DNA from: VRUE01 sp035605695
GTDB lineage: Bacteria; Actinomycetota; Thermoleophilia; Solirubrobacterales; 70-9
Assembly: GCA_035605695.1 (NCBI GenBank)
Contig: DATNGZ010000019.1
Coordinates: forward strand, 62,001-126,000
DNA length: 64,000 nucleotides
Direction of reading: 5' to 3'
In this document: in pieces, positions 34,891 to 43,900 of the stretch
How the letters are laid out: each line of letters starts with the position of its first letter
Position numbering within the stretch: position 1 is the first letter of the stretch
The notes under the pieces: generated by a model
What the model was told of the DNA's origin: nothing
The model's database searches: none
What the model saw: only the letters and a program-made list of their open reading frames with translations
Program-made: the position numbers and the translations under genes

Positions 34891-35003
34891 GAGGGAGTCG
34901 GGGAGGGGCGGAACGTCTTGTACTTTTTCGGCAGCCCCTTGCGGCGACAGCAAGAATCTCTCCACCGGAAAAGTTAAGTGGAGCCCCTCCCCGACTCCCT
35001 CTC
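34889..35003. repeat. Composite palindrome F2, copy 2 (20-bp perfect arms)
   Basis: Arms 34889-34908 and 34984-35003 are exact reverse complements, with sequence unrelated to copy 1. The 75-nt core keeps GGAACGTCTTGTACTTTTT, CCTTGCGGCG.CAGCA and AAAAGTTAAGTGGA. The second stem is now ACTTTTTCGG with CCGGAAAAGT, so paired positions changed together relative to copy 1. It exactly fills the gap between two convergent stop codons (34888-34890 and 35004-35006). Confidence 0.87.
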
Positions 35004-35675
35004 TCACGTAACCCGCCGCATCTCGTCCTCGGCCTCTTCGGGCCCGAGGTAGGGCATCAGCACGGCGAAGACCAAGTCGGGGAGGATCCGCTTCAGTTCT
35101 GGCCCCCGCCCGGCGCGGATCTCGTCGAAGATCATCGAGGTGGCGCCGCCGATCGCGAAGCGGGCCGTGTCCGCCGGCAGTTCCCCTCCCTGGCTGGAGT
35201 ACTCGCGCCCTTCCTCGAGGAAGGGGGTGAAGCGGGCCAGCGCGGCGCGGTAGCGGGCCCGGGCGTCGTCGCCGGCTGCGGTCACCTCGACCATCGAGAG
35301 CCGGGCGATGTCGGCCTCGGTGGCGAGCAGCTCGACCAGGGCGCGCAGGCCGGTGGCGATCCGCTCCGGCCAGGGCTCACCCGCGGCGGACTCGAAGGCG
35401 GCGGTGACGTGGGCGACGAGGACGTCGAAGACGGCGTCGTAGGCCTCGAGGAAGCAGGTTGGCTTGTCGCCGAACATCTCCTCGAAGGTCTCGCGCGAAA
35501 CCCCGGCTACCTCGATCACGTCGGTGATCGTGGTCGCCTCGTAGCCCTTGGCCGCGGCGACCCGCAACATCGCCTCCAGCAACCGCTCGCGCTGGGAGCG
35601 CACCAGGTAGGCCCGCGGCAAGCTTTGACGCCCGCTGGGGACGCTGTCTGGATTCGAAGTAGATGGCGAATCCAT
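35004..35675 (-). CDS. TetR/AcrR-family transcriptional regulator (cluster member 1)
   Basis: 223 aa. N-terminal helix-turn-helix domain: RERLLEAMLRVAAAKGYEATTITDVIEVAGVSRETFEEMFGDKPTCF. The C-terminal ligand domain ends in FAVLMPYLGPEEAEDEM, the same PYLG.E.A tail as its neighbours, so the cluster looks like a paralogous expansion. The ATG is preceded at 7 nt by TACGCT on the minus strand (35683-35688), a leaderless pattern. The ligand is unknown. Confidence 0.92.
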   Translation of the reverse strand: MDSPSTSNPDSVPSGRQSLPRAYLVRSQRERLLEAMLRVAAAKGYEATTITDVIEVAGVSRETFEEMFGDKPTCFLEAYDAVFDVLVAHVTAAFESAAGEPWPERIATGLRALVELLATEADIARLSMVEVTAAGDDARARYRAALARFTPFLEEGREYSSQGGELPADTARFAIGGATSMIFDEIRAGRGPELKRILPDLVFAVLMPYLGPEEAEDEMRRVT

Positions 35676-35716
35676 GCAACTCAGCGTAGGGCAGCGTTCC
35701 CGCCCTGTCCAACCGC

Positions 35717-36409
35717 TCAGGGCTTGGCGGCTTGCATCTCGGCGCTGGCCATCTCGGCGCCGAAATAGGGCAGTACGGCGAAGTACATGAACTCGGGCAG
35801 CAGCTCGCGAAAGCCGCCTTTCTCGCCTGTCGCCAGCCTCGCGTGGACCACCGCGTGCATGCCGGCGACGATCCCCTCCGCCGCGATCGGAGGTGGTGAT
35901 CCGGCGCCCTCAGAGGCGTGCCTGGCCGAATCGATGAAATCGGTGATCCGTTTCATCGCCTGGGAGCGTCTTTGCAGCGCCTCGGGGCCCGCCGCGTGCA
36001 CCTCGACGACCAGGGCGCGGCCCAGATCCGGGTCGGCGTCAAGCGCCGCAAGCACGGCGCCGAGACCGGCGCGGAGCTGTCCTTGCCAGCTCTCTTCGGC
36101 GGCGGCCGCGGCACGCGCGATGGCTTCCAGGCGGGCGACGCCGAAGTCGAATGCCTCCAGGTAACAGGCGTCGACGTCGGCGAACTCGTCGTAGAAGGCC
36201 TGGCGGTAAAGGCCGGTGAGGTCGAGCACCATACGCACGGATGCCGTGTCGTAGCCGTTCGTGCCGACCACCTCGAGCATTCCCTCGAGAATCTTCTGGC
36301 GCTTCGGGGAACTCACCAGTCTGAGTGCGGGAGCGTCGGGGAAAACCTTCCCCGTTGCGGCGGTCCCTTCAGCCCCTGCCTGGACCTTGGGTGCGGCCTG
36401 CTTTCCCAT
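35717..36409 (-). CDS. TetR/AcrR-family transcriptional regulator (cluster member 2)
   Basis: 230 aa. HTH: RQKILEGMLEVVGTNGYDTASVRMVLDLTGLYRQAFYDEFADVDACY, more divergent than its neighbours. The C-terminus FMYFAVLPYFGAEMASAEM carries the shared tail. The ATG at 36409 is chosen because AGGAAGG lies 6 nt upstream on the minus strand, one of the few clear Shine-Dalgarno sites in this cluster; the longer open frame to 36592 runs into the divergent gene. It shares a 115-nt divergent control region with member 3. Confidence 0.9.
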   Translation of the reverse strand: MGKQAAPKVQAGAEGTAATGKVFPDAPALRLVSSPKRQKILEGMLEVVGTNGYDTASVRMVLDLTGLYRQAFYDEFADVDACYLEAFDFGVARLEAIARAAAAAEESWQGQLRAGLGAVLAALDADPDLGRALVVEVHAAGPEALQRRSQAMKRITDFIDSARHASEGAGSPPPIAAEGIVAGMHAVVHARLATGEKGGFRELLPEFMYFAVLPYFGAEMASAEMQAAKP

Positions 36410-36432
36410 CTGACCTTCCTCTGCTCGATCAA

Positions 36433-36517
36433 GGGAACGGGTTGTCTGGAGTCCGGTACTGTAGCGGTATCTGGTCAATACGTCCAGCTTGGAATCAGAT
36501 ACCCATAGGGGTACTCT
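36433..36517. promoter_or_regulatory. Divergent TetR control region with an 8-bp inverted repeat
   Basis: GGTATCTG (36466-36473) and CAGATACC (36496-36503) form a perfect inverted repeat between two divergent TetR starts. GGTACT occurs at 36455 and 36511 and GGGAAC at 36433. TACTCT (36512-36517) is the likely -10 of the plus-strand gene. The layout suggests autoregulation. Confidence 0.5.
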
Positions 36518-36524
36518 GGCGTTC

Positions 36525-37205
36525 GTGCCCGATCGTGCTCCCCAAGCGACAAGGATGCCACCGGGAAGGCATCCACTGCCCCGGGAGTTCATCGCCCAGC
36601 ATCAGCGGGCCCGCATCATCGCCGCACTCGCCGAGGAGACGGTGGAGAAGGGTTACCGCGCCGTCACCGTCGCCGACATCGTCCGCCGCGCCGGCATTGC
36701 CCGCAACACTTTCTACGAGAACTTCTCCTCCAAGGAGGATTGCTTCCTCGCCGCCTCGGAGTTCGCGGTCAAGGAGGCGCTGCGTCGCGTCGTCGACGCC
36801 GCCAGCAAGGTCGACACCTGGCCCGCGCGCGTCAACGCCGGTCTCGCCGCCTTCCTCCACTACGTAGCCACCGAGCCGGCATTGGCCCGCACCTGCATCG
36901 TCGAGGCGCTCTCCGCGGGGCCGGCCGCGGTCGAGCGCTACGAGCGTTCGATCCAGGCCTTCGTGCCGCTCTTTCGCATGGGCCGCAAGGTTTCCTCGAA
37001 GGGCGAGGAGCTGCCGGGGACGCTGGAGGAGACGATCGTCGGCGGCATCTTCTGGATCCTCTACCAGCGCATCATCATGGGACAGGCCGAGCAGATCGAG
37101 AGCCTGCTGGCCGAGCTGGTTGAGTTCTCCCTCACCCCGTATCTAGGGGCCGAGGCGGCAAAGCGGATCGCCGCCGAAGTACCTTCGACATCCACTGCGG
37201 GTTGA
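36525..37205 (+). CDS. TetR/AcrR-family transcriptional regulator (cluster member 3)
   Basis: About 226 aa. GTG 36525 lies 7 nt after TACTCT (36512-36517), a leaderless arrangement, so it is preferred over an ATG 36 nt upstream. The N-terminal arm MPPGRHPLPREFIAQHQRARI is shared with members 4b and 7 and the regulator at 56138. HTH: GYRAVTVADIVRRAGIARNTFYENFSSKEDCF. The C-terminal domain ends LVEFSLTPYLGAEAAKRI. The next gene begins 33 nt after the stop. Confidence 0.93.
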   Translation: MPDRAPQATRMPPGRHPLPREFIAQHQRARIIAALAEETVEKGYRAVTVADIVRRAGIARNTFYENFSSKEDCFLAASEFAVKEALRRVVDAASKVDTWPARVNAGLAAFLHYVATEPALARTCIVEALSAGPAAVERYERSIQAFVPLFRMGRKVSSKGEELPGTLEETIVGGIFWILYQRIIMGQAEQIESLLAELVEFSLTPYLGAEAAKRIAAEVPSTSTAG

Positions 37206-37238
37206 GCCAGGGGCAGGGATCGGGGGTCCCATGACCTA

Positions 37239-38600
37239 GTGCTTGACCTGGAGACCCGCGAGCGCGCCGCCAGTCCCGAGCGCGAGCGCATCGTCGAGGC
37301 CCTGATCGAGATCGCCGCCGAGCGCGGCTATGCCGAGACCACGATCGAGCTGATCCTCGACCGCGCCGGCCTCGACCGGCCCGCCTTCGATCGCCACTTC
37401 CGCGGCAAGTACGACTGCTTTCTCACCGCCTGGCAGGAGATCAACGAGGGCTGCATGAGGGAGATGCTGGAGGCCTTCAACAGTCAGGAAGAATGGCCCG
37501 ACCGCCTGCGCGCCGTCGCCTGCGAGATCGTCGACAACCTTCGCCACGACACCAACCGGGCCTCGTTCGCGGTCGAGGTTCTCTCGGCCGGCGACGCCGC
37601 CCGCGCCCGCCGCGACATGACGATGCGGGTGATCGCCTCGCTGATCGACGCCGGCCGCAACGAGATGGACGACCCCGAGTCGGTTCCGCACACAACCGCC
37701 GAGGCGCTGGCTGGCTCAGCCTACGGCCAGGTTTACGCCAAGGTGGTACGCGGTGAGGCCGACGAGCTGCCGGCCCTCGTACCCCAATTGATGTCTGCCG
37801 CGGTGATGCCCTACCTGGGTGTCGAGGCGGGCCTGGCCGAGTTGGCACGTGGCTTCGACCCGCCAGCGCGATATCGTCGGGATGTGGCTAAAAAATCTTC
37901 CCCCGGTAAATCCGGCGGGACTAACGTCCCTGCCGAGGATTACCCCCCTGAGCTAGCGCGCCTCCCGCCCGGCCGCCACGGCCTGCCGCGCGAGTTCGTC
38001 GTCCACAATCAGCGCGAGCGGCTGATCGCCGGCCTCGCCGAGGCAATTGCCGAAAACGGCTACTCGGGGACGACGATCGCCCACATCACCCGCCACGCCG
38101 CTGTCTCCCGTCGCACCTTCTACGAGCATTTCTCCAGCAAGGACGAGTGCTTCGTCGCCGCCTACGACACGGTGATGGCGGAGCTGCGCCAGCGCGTCTC
38201 GGCCGCCTTCGAGGAGGCCGGTGACTGGCCGCACGCGGTCAAAGCCGGGATCGGCGCGATGCTCGAGTTCCTCGCCGCCGAGCCCAGCCTGGCCCGCCTC
38301 TGCATGGTCGAGGCCCTGGTCGCCGGCCCGGTCGTGGTCGAGCGCTACGACGCCGCGATTCAGAGCTTCGTCCCTTACTTCCAGAGCGGCCGCGAGGGTC
38401 GCCCACCCGAGGTCCTCGCCCGGCTTTCGCCGACCACTGAGGAGGCCCTGGTCGGCGGCATGGTCTCGCTGATCTCCCGCCGCATCATCGCCGGCAAAGC
38501 CGAAGAGCTAGAAGAGCTGCTGCCCGACCTGGTCGAGTTCACCCTGACCCCCTACGTCGGCAGCGCCGAGGCAGCGAAGCTGGCGCAGGAGCCGGACTGA
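37239..38600 (+). CDS. Double TetR regulator (two complete TetR modules in one 453-aa frame)
   Basis: Module A (1-195): GYAETTIELILDRAGLDRPAFDRHFRGKYDCF HTH and a C-terminal PYLGVEAGLAELARG tail. Module B (from about 216): LPPGRHGLPREFVVHNQRERL arm, GYSGTTIAHITRHAAVSRRTFYEHFSSKDECF HTH, ending VEFTLTPYVGSAEAAK. Each is a full-length TetR with its own ligand domain, joined by a Lys/Ser/Gly linker. An in-frame GTG at 37884 (MAKKSSPGKSGG) preceded at 6 nt by TATCGT could start module B alone, so the locus may make a fusion, a separate module B, or both. The linker DNA (37905-37944) forms an imperfect hairpin. Confidence 0.88.
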   Translation: MLDLETRERAASPERERIVEALIEIAAERGYAETTIELILDRAGLDRPAFDRHFRGKYDCFLTAWQEINEGCMREMLEAFNSQEEWPDRLRAVACEIVDNLRHDTNRASFAVEVLSAGDAARARRDMTMRVIASLIDAGRNEMDDPESVPHTTAEALAGSAYGQVYAKVVRGEADELPALVPQLMSAAVMPYLGVEAGLAELARGFDPPARYRRDVAKKSSPGKSGGTNVPAEDYPPELARLPPGRHGLPREFVVHNQRERLIAGLAEAIAENGYSGTTIAHITRHAAVSRRTFYEHFSSKDECFVAAYDTVMAELRQRVSAAFEEAGDWPHAVKAGIGAMLEFLAAEPSLARLCMVEALVAGPVVVERYDAAIQSFVPYFQSGREGRPPEVLARLSPTTEEALVGGMVSLISRRIIAGKAEELEELLPDLVEFTLTPYVGSAEAAKLAQEPD

Positions 38601-38608
38601 GCTGAGGA

Positions 38609-39277
38609 TCAGGCGCTTGAGTCGACCGGGGTGAGGTCGGACGAGCGCAGCTCGAGCCAGGCTTCGTCCTCGCCGAAGTACTGCAGGACCGCGAGGTGGG
38701 AGAGGTCGGGCAGTAGGCGCTCGACCGTGGCGGTACGACCGGCGCCGATCTCGTTGCAGATCGCTTCCTCGACCGCGCCGACGACGAACTGGGCGGTGAG
38801 AGCCGTGGTCATCCGTGCGCCGGGCTCTTGCCGGGCGGAGTCAACGGCCGCGGCGAGCCGCTCGATCGCCTGCTGGTGCTTGGCCCAGGCCTGGCCGCGA
38901 GCCGCCCGTACCTCGGTCAGCAGCGCCTTTGCCAGCAGCGGCTGCTCGGCGACGGTGCGCAACAGCCTGGCCAAGGCGGCGCGGAAGCCCGCCCGCCAGC
39001 TTTCGGCACCCTGAGCCGCCTCGAGCACTTCCGCGCAGATTCGATCCGCCGCCATCTCGTAGGCCTGTGCGAAGCAGGCCTCCTTGCCGCCGAAGCGGCG
39101 CTGGAAGCGCTCGCGCGAGATGCCGCTGCGCTCCAGCACCTCCTGCACGCTCGCCTTCTCATAGCCGCGGGCGCCGACGCTGAGCAGCATCGCTTCTAGC
39201 GCTCCCTCATCCGACACCCGTTCTGGAATCGCCTCATCCCAAGAGCGAACCGCGCGCAGTGTGGTCGGACTTTCCAC
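38609..39277 (-). CDS. TetR/AcrR-family transcriptional regulator (cluster member 5)
   Basis: 222 aa. HTH: ALEAMLLSVGARGYEKASVQEVLERSGISRERFQRRFGGKEACF. The C-terminal tail LSHLAVLQYFGEDEAWLE is a divergent version of the cluster's. GTG at 39277 with TAAGGT 7 nt upstream on the minus strand (39285-39290), a leaderless pattern. Divergent from member 6 across 86 nt containing two GGGAAC motifs. Confidence 0.9.
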   Translation of the reverse strand: MESPTTLRAVRSWDEAIPERVSDEGALEAMLLSVGARGYEKASVQEVLERSGISRERFQRRFGGKEACFAQAYEMAADRICAEVLEAAQGAESWRAGFRAALARLLRTVAEQPLLAKALLTEVRAARGQAWAKHQQAIERLAAAVDSARQEPGARMTTALTAQFVVGAVEEAICNEIGAGRTATVERLLPDLSHLAVLQYFGEDEAWLELRSSDLTPVDSSA

Positions 39278-39300
39278 TCGGGGTACCTTAGACCATCTTT

Positions 39301-39357
39301 GGGAACTTGTGACACTTCATATACTACCTTCGTACCAATGGGAACGCGCGCTATCCT
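39301..39357 (+). promoter_or_regulatory. Divergent TetR promoter with GGGAAC motifs and a TATCCT -10
   Basis: GGGAAC at 39301 and 39340. TATCCT (39352-39357) is 6 nt before the GTG of the plus-strand gene. The arrangement GGAACG-N5-TATCCT-N6-start is repeated exactly upstream of the TetR gene at 56138, 17 kb away, implying a shared promoter or operator. Confidence 0.55.
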
Positions 39358-39363
39358 GACTCC

Positions 39364-40041
39364 GTGCGTGCATTGCCTGGAAAGGCCTCCCGGCAGCCGC
39401 CCGGCCCCGAGCCGGTCAGCCGCGCCGCGTCGGCGGACGACCAGCGGCGCCGAATTCTCGAGGCAACCGCGGATCTCATCGCCGAGCAGGGCTACGCCGA
39501 GACGACGATCGAGCAGATCGTGCGCCGGGCCCGGGTCGGCTACGCGACCTTCTACAAGCACTACGCCGACAAGCAGGAGGCCTTCCTGGCCCTGTTCGAC
39601 GCGGCGGTCGAGCGCACCGCCTACGTGGTTGAAGAAGCCTACGACCGCGAAGCGGGGCCCTGGCCCGACAAGGTCGGCGCCGGGCTCGGGGCGTTGCTCG
39701 AGCAGGTCGCGGCGCACCCCAACGTCGCCCGCGCCTGCCTGGTCGAGGCGCCGACCGCGGGGCCCGAGGCGGCGGCGCGCCACGAGGCGGCGCTGAAGCG
39801 CTTCACGCCGCTGCTGCGCCCGGGCCGTGAGCTCAACCCTCGCAGCGACAAGCTCCCGGACAGCCTCGAGGACACCCTGACCGGCGGCGTTCTCTGGGTC
39901 GTCAACCAGCGGCTGATCGCCGGCGAAGAGGCGAAGCTGAGGGCGCTCCTGCCGGAGAGCCTCGAGTTCCTGCTGCGACCCTACGTCGGCGAGGACGAGG
40001 CGGCGCGCGAGGCCGGCGGCCGCCAGTCGGCATCGGCCTGA
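39364..40041 (+). CDS. TetR/AcrR-family transcriptional regulator (cluster member 6)
   Basis: 225 aa. HTH: RRRILEATADLIAEQGYAETTIEQIVRRARVGYATFYKHYADKQEAF, a very canonical TetR DNA-binding domain. The C-terminal domain ends LEFLLRPYVGEDEAAREA. The GTG start fits a leaderless mRNA from TATCCT at 39352-39357. Member 7 begins 8 nt after its stop, so the two are probably cotranscribed. Confidence 0.93.
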   Translation: MRALPGKASRQPPGPEPVSRAASADDQRRRILEATADLIAEQGYAETTIEQIVRRARVGYATFYKHYADKQEAFLALFDAAVERTAYVVEEAYDREAGPWPDKVGAGLGALLEQVAAHPNVARACLVEAPTAGPEAAARHEAALKRFTPLLRPGRELNPRSDKLPDSLEDTLTGGVLWVVNQRLIAGEEAKLRALLPESLEFLLRPYVGEDEAAREAGGRQSASA

Positions 40042-40049
40042 CCCCCCTG

Positions 40050-40706
40050 ATGGCAGAGGCAGAGCTCGGTCCCCTCCCCGCCGGCCGCCACGGCTTCAGC
40101 CGCGAGCAGGTTGCCCACAACCAGCGCGAGCGGCTGATCGCCGGCCTTGCCACGGCGGTCGCCAAGCACGGCTACCAAGCGGTGACGATCACCCACATCA
40201 CTAAAGAGGCGAAGGTCTCCCGCCGCGTCTTCTACGAGAACTTCGAGGGTAAGGAGGAGTGCTTCCTCGCCGCCTTCGAGGTGGTTGTCGGGCATATTCG
40301 GGAGCTTGCGGCGGAAGCGGTGGCGGCGATTCCGGACTGGCCGCATCGGGCGATCGCAGCTTCCGAGGCGGTGCTTGCCTTCCTTTCCTCGGAGCCAGAC
40401 CTCGCCCGCCTCTGCCTGGTCGAATCGCAGGGCGCCAGCCCGGCGGTCGCGGCGCGCTTCCACGGTGCCGTGCACGAGGCGGTCCCGTTCCTCGAGCAGG
40501 GCCGCGCCGAGCGCGAGCGAGCTAAGGAGCTGCCGCCCAGCACCGAGGAGTCGACGATCGGCGCGCTGATCATGCTCGCCTCGCGCAAGGTCGCCGCCGG
40601 CGAAGGCGAGCGGCTCGAGGATCTCCTCCCCGACTTCGCCGAGTTCATCCTCGCGCCTTACCTGGGGGCTGAAGAAGCCACCCTCCTTTCCGACGCGGCA
40701 GCGTAA
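40050..40706 (+). CDS. TetR/AcrR-family transcriptional regulator (cluster member 7)
   Basis: 218 aa. Shares the LPAGRHGFSREQVAHNQRERLIAGLA arm with members 3 and 4b. HTH: GYQAVTITHITKEAKVSRRVFYENFEGKEECF. C-terminus LPDFAEFILAPYLGAEEATLL. It lies directly upstream of the control region of the five-gene secreted-protein operon, making it the nearest candidate regulator of that operon. Confidence 0.93.
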   Translation: MAEAELGPLPAGRHGFSREQVAHNQRERLIAGLATAVAKHGYQAVTITHITKEAKVSRRVFYENFEGKEECFLAAFEVVVGHIRELAAEAVAAIPDWPHRAIAASEAVLAFLSSEPDLARLCLVESQGASPAVAARFHGAVHEAVPFLEQGRAERERAKELPPSTEESTIGALIMLASRKVAAGEGERLEDLLPDFAEFILAPYLGAEEATLLSDAAA

Positions 40707-40732
40707 TACTTCGGTACCCCTGCATCCATCCG

Positions 40733-40812
40733 GGGAACGCTTCTGGGAACGATCTTTTTCTTTTGGGAACTTCTCCTTGACAACCCCTGAGCGGGGTGCT
40801 TCACTGACGCCA
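40733..40812 (+). promoter_or_regulatory. Promoter region of the secreted-protein operon
   Basis: Three direct GGGAAC copies (40733, 40745, 40765) precede TTGACA (40777-40782), a good -35. The matching -10 near 40800 (TTCACT) is weak. The spacer holds an inverted repeat ACCCC-TGAGC-GGGGT (40783-40797). Weak -10, strong -35 and several repeats suggest an activated or tightly repressed promoter. Confidence 0.5.
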
Positions 40813-40935
40813 CTGTCGGTACGGCTAGCACCAACTAGGAACTAGCCACATCCGTCAGCACATCAGGGAACGCGCTGTAACAGGGACAACCGAGCCTCGC
40901 GGAACCGCCAAGGGAAGCGGTAGGTAGAGGGGCTC
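40804..40935 (+). promoter_or_regulatory. Structured 5' leader of the secreted-protein operon
   Basis: Two nested stem-loops: CTGACG (40804-40809) with CGTCAG (40853-40858) enclosing GGCTAG (40823-40828) with CTAGCC (40842-40847); then GAGCC (40892-40896) with GGCTC (40931-40935) enclosing ACCGC (40904-40908) with GCGGT (40917-40921). The roughly 145-nt leader ends at an AAGGAG 8 nt before the GTG. Could be a riboswitch or protein-binding leader; no known class is recognised. Confidence 0.45.
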
Positions 40936-40956
40936 ACGGGACAAGGAGAGACCTAC

Positions 40957-43900
40957 GTGAAACGCCACGTGAAGGCATCGTCCGCGGGATCGACCTCGAG
41001 CAGGGGCGCCAGCCTCGGCTCGCTTCGCGGTGCCTTCACCACTCGTGCGTCCTCACGCCGTGCCGAAGGGAGTGGTGCGCCTGCCCATCGCCATGGCCGC
41101 ATTGCCCTCTCGCTGGCCGTCTTCACCTTTGCGGCACTGCTCCTCGCCCCCTCGGCCTTCGCCTCCAAGGAGGTAATCAACTACTTCGGCACTGTCGACG
41201 GCTCGGGCAGCCTCGGCGGCGAGTTCCATCACCCCGTTGGCGTCGCCGTCAACGCCGGTGGCAACGGACCGGCCAACGCGGGCGACGTCTACGTCGTCGA
41301 CAGCAAAAACAACCGCATCGAGCGCTTCGACTCCTTCGGCAATTTCATCTCGGCCTGGGGCGCTGACGTGATCGCGGCCGGCAAACCCGGCGATGTTGCC
41401 GGCATCAACCCCTTCGAGGTCTGCACTGTCGCCGCCGACTGCCAGGCCGCTGTCGCCAGCGGCGGCAACGGCGCCACCAGCGGCAACGGCTCTCTCGGCG
41501 ATCCACAGGGAGTCGCCGTGGACGGCGACAGCGGCAACGTCTACGTCTCTGATCGCGGCAACAATCGCATCAACGTCTACGACGGAGTCGGCAACTTCAT
41601 CGCCTCCTTCGGCTTCGACACCGATGCCACCACGGCTGGCACCGACTATGAGGTCTGCCCAGCTGCCGATGTTTGCAAGGCCGGAGTCCCCGGTGCAGGC
41701 GCCGGCCAGATCGGCAGCAGCTTGGGAGAAATCCTTGGGGACGTGCTCGGCATCGCGGTCTCCCCGGCCGACGGCAGCGCTGCCACCGGCAACGTCTTCC
41801 TCGCCGACTCCGAGAACCGTCGCGTCAACACCTACGACCTCGACGGTGGCTCGCCGTCCAGCTTCGGCTCCTCGGCGACCTTTGGAGAAACCCAGCCGCG
41901 CCTGGTCGCCGTCGACTCCCGCGGCATCGTCTACGCCTCCAACTCGAAGCTAGGCGGTGAGGTCGAGCGCTACGACAGCCAGAACGCCAACGGCGGCGGC
42001 ACCGTCTTCCTCGCTCCGATTGAAGCCTCGCGCAACGAGAGGCAGGAAATCCACTTCAGTGGATTCGCTGATTCTGACAAGTTCAAGCTGACCTGCCCGA
42101 ACGGCGAAGTGACGGGCTATACCCCCTGGACCAGTTCCTCAGAGGTCGTCAAGAAGTTGGACGAAAACTATGGGTCTACATGCAAAAGCGATGTTTTGGT
42201 TTCCGGCCAACCGCCCTACACGACAATTACGCTCGAATACCAAGGTGCCTTCGCCGCAACCGACGTGCCGACGATGACCTGCTTCACGGTCGCCGGTAGT
42301 GGGTCCTGTTCGGTCAGCACCGAACAGGACGGCCAGAAAGCAGCGCTGCTCAACGCCGGAGAATTTTCGCAGCTCGGCACCCAAGGCCTTGCCGTCGGCC
42401 CCGACTCCGATGGGGGCGGCCCCGACACCGACACCCTCTACGTCTTGCGGGATCCCCGCCCGGGCAACACCGTCGTGCAGCAGTTCGGCCCGGCTAACGA
42501 GCCCGGGCTCACCGCGGCACCCACCGCCGTCGATGACATCCACGGCAGCGGCGCGAGCATCGAAAGCGGCGGCGGTCTTGGTCTCAACGACGTTAGTGGC
42601 CAGCTTCTCGTCTCTTCTGAGGCACGCGTCGCCGACGGCGACTTTAAACACGGCGTCTACATTCTCGCCGACCCAGCCACCATCCCCGCCCCCGGCCTGA
42701 CGATCGACCCGATCGCGGCGAAGACCGATACCACCGCGACGTTCTCGGGAACCGTCGATCCCAAAGACGCCCTGGTGAGCTGCAAGTTTCAGTACTCGAC
42801 CGACCAGCTGAGCTGGTCCGACGTACCGGCGCCGGGCTGCAGATCACTCACCGTCACCGGCGGATCCCAGGCAGTGAGCGCCAATGCCACCGGCCTGGAT
42901 CCCAACACGCACTACTTCGTGCGCCTCGCGGTCTCTCGCCCGTTCATTCTGAACTCCACGATCACCTCGGCGATCGTGCGCAACTTCGACACCGACGCCC
43001 CACCACCGGTGATCAGCAACGTCGGCGCGATCCAGGTCACCGACACCTCGGCGCGACTGGTCGGCGCGATCGACCCGCGCCACTCGGCCACGGGTTATGT
43101 CTTCGAGTACGGCACTACGCCGGCGCTTGGCTCGGCCACCGCGCCGCTGAACATCGGCAGCGGTACCAAACCGATCGCCGTCTCCCAGGTTCTGGGCGGT
43201 CTCAAAAAAGACACCGACTACTACTTCCGCCTCGTCGCCACCAACGCCACCGCTACGGCCGCGAGCGCTGGAAAGAGCTTCCACACCCGTGCGACCACGC
43301 CACCTCCGGCCAGCTCGAGTAACTGCGCAAACGAAGGGCTGCGCGAGCAGCAGAGCTCGACCCGGCTGCCCGATTGCCGGGCATACGAGATGGTCAGTCC
43401 CGCCGACAAGAACCAGGGTGGCGTCGACCAGTCGGCCTTCAACGAGTTCCAGATGGCGCTCTCCCGCAACGGTGAAGCGGCAACCTTCTGCACCAACGCC
43501 CTCTTCGGCGAATCGGTCCTCGGTCACAGCGGCCAGCCTTGCGCGCCCTACCTGAGTAAGCGCACCCCGACCGGTTGGCAGACGACCGACCCGGTCCGCC
43601 CCTACTGCCCCTATGACCGAAACGGCTTCACCGGCGGCCAGCAGGGCCTGCTCAACCCCGACTTCGACCGCGTCTTCATCCGCCTGGCGGAGTCCACCCA
43701 TTGCGCCGTGCAGCCGATCGACCCTGGCGCTGCCGATCAGTCCTTCAACCTCTACCGCGGCGACCTCACCACCAGCCCCTCGAGCTTCGAACTGGTCAAA
43801 AGCGACAGCGAATACGCCGGGTATGACTCGGTGTTGCTCGGCGGTTCGGACGATTTCAGCCACGTCGTCTTCAGGCAGGCAGGCCAAGGCGATCCAAACG

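Noticed and set aside
37905..37944. Linker hairpin of the double TetR gene as another composite palindrome
   Set aside because: The pairing has two bulges and short arms, unlike the nearly perfect arms elsewhere, so it is mentioned only within the gene entry.
40860..40956. ydaO/c-di-AMP or c-di-GMP riboswitch in the operon leader
   Set aside because: GGAACC- and AAGGGAA-like words are suggestive, but the expected arrangement of conserved loops could not be matched by eye.
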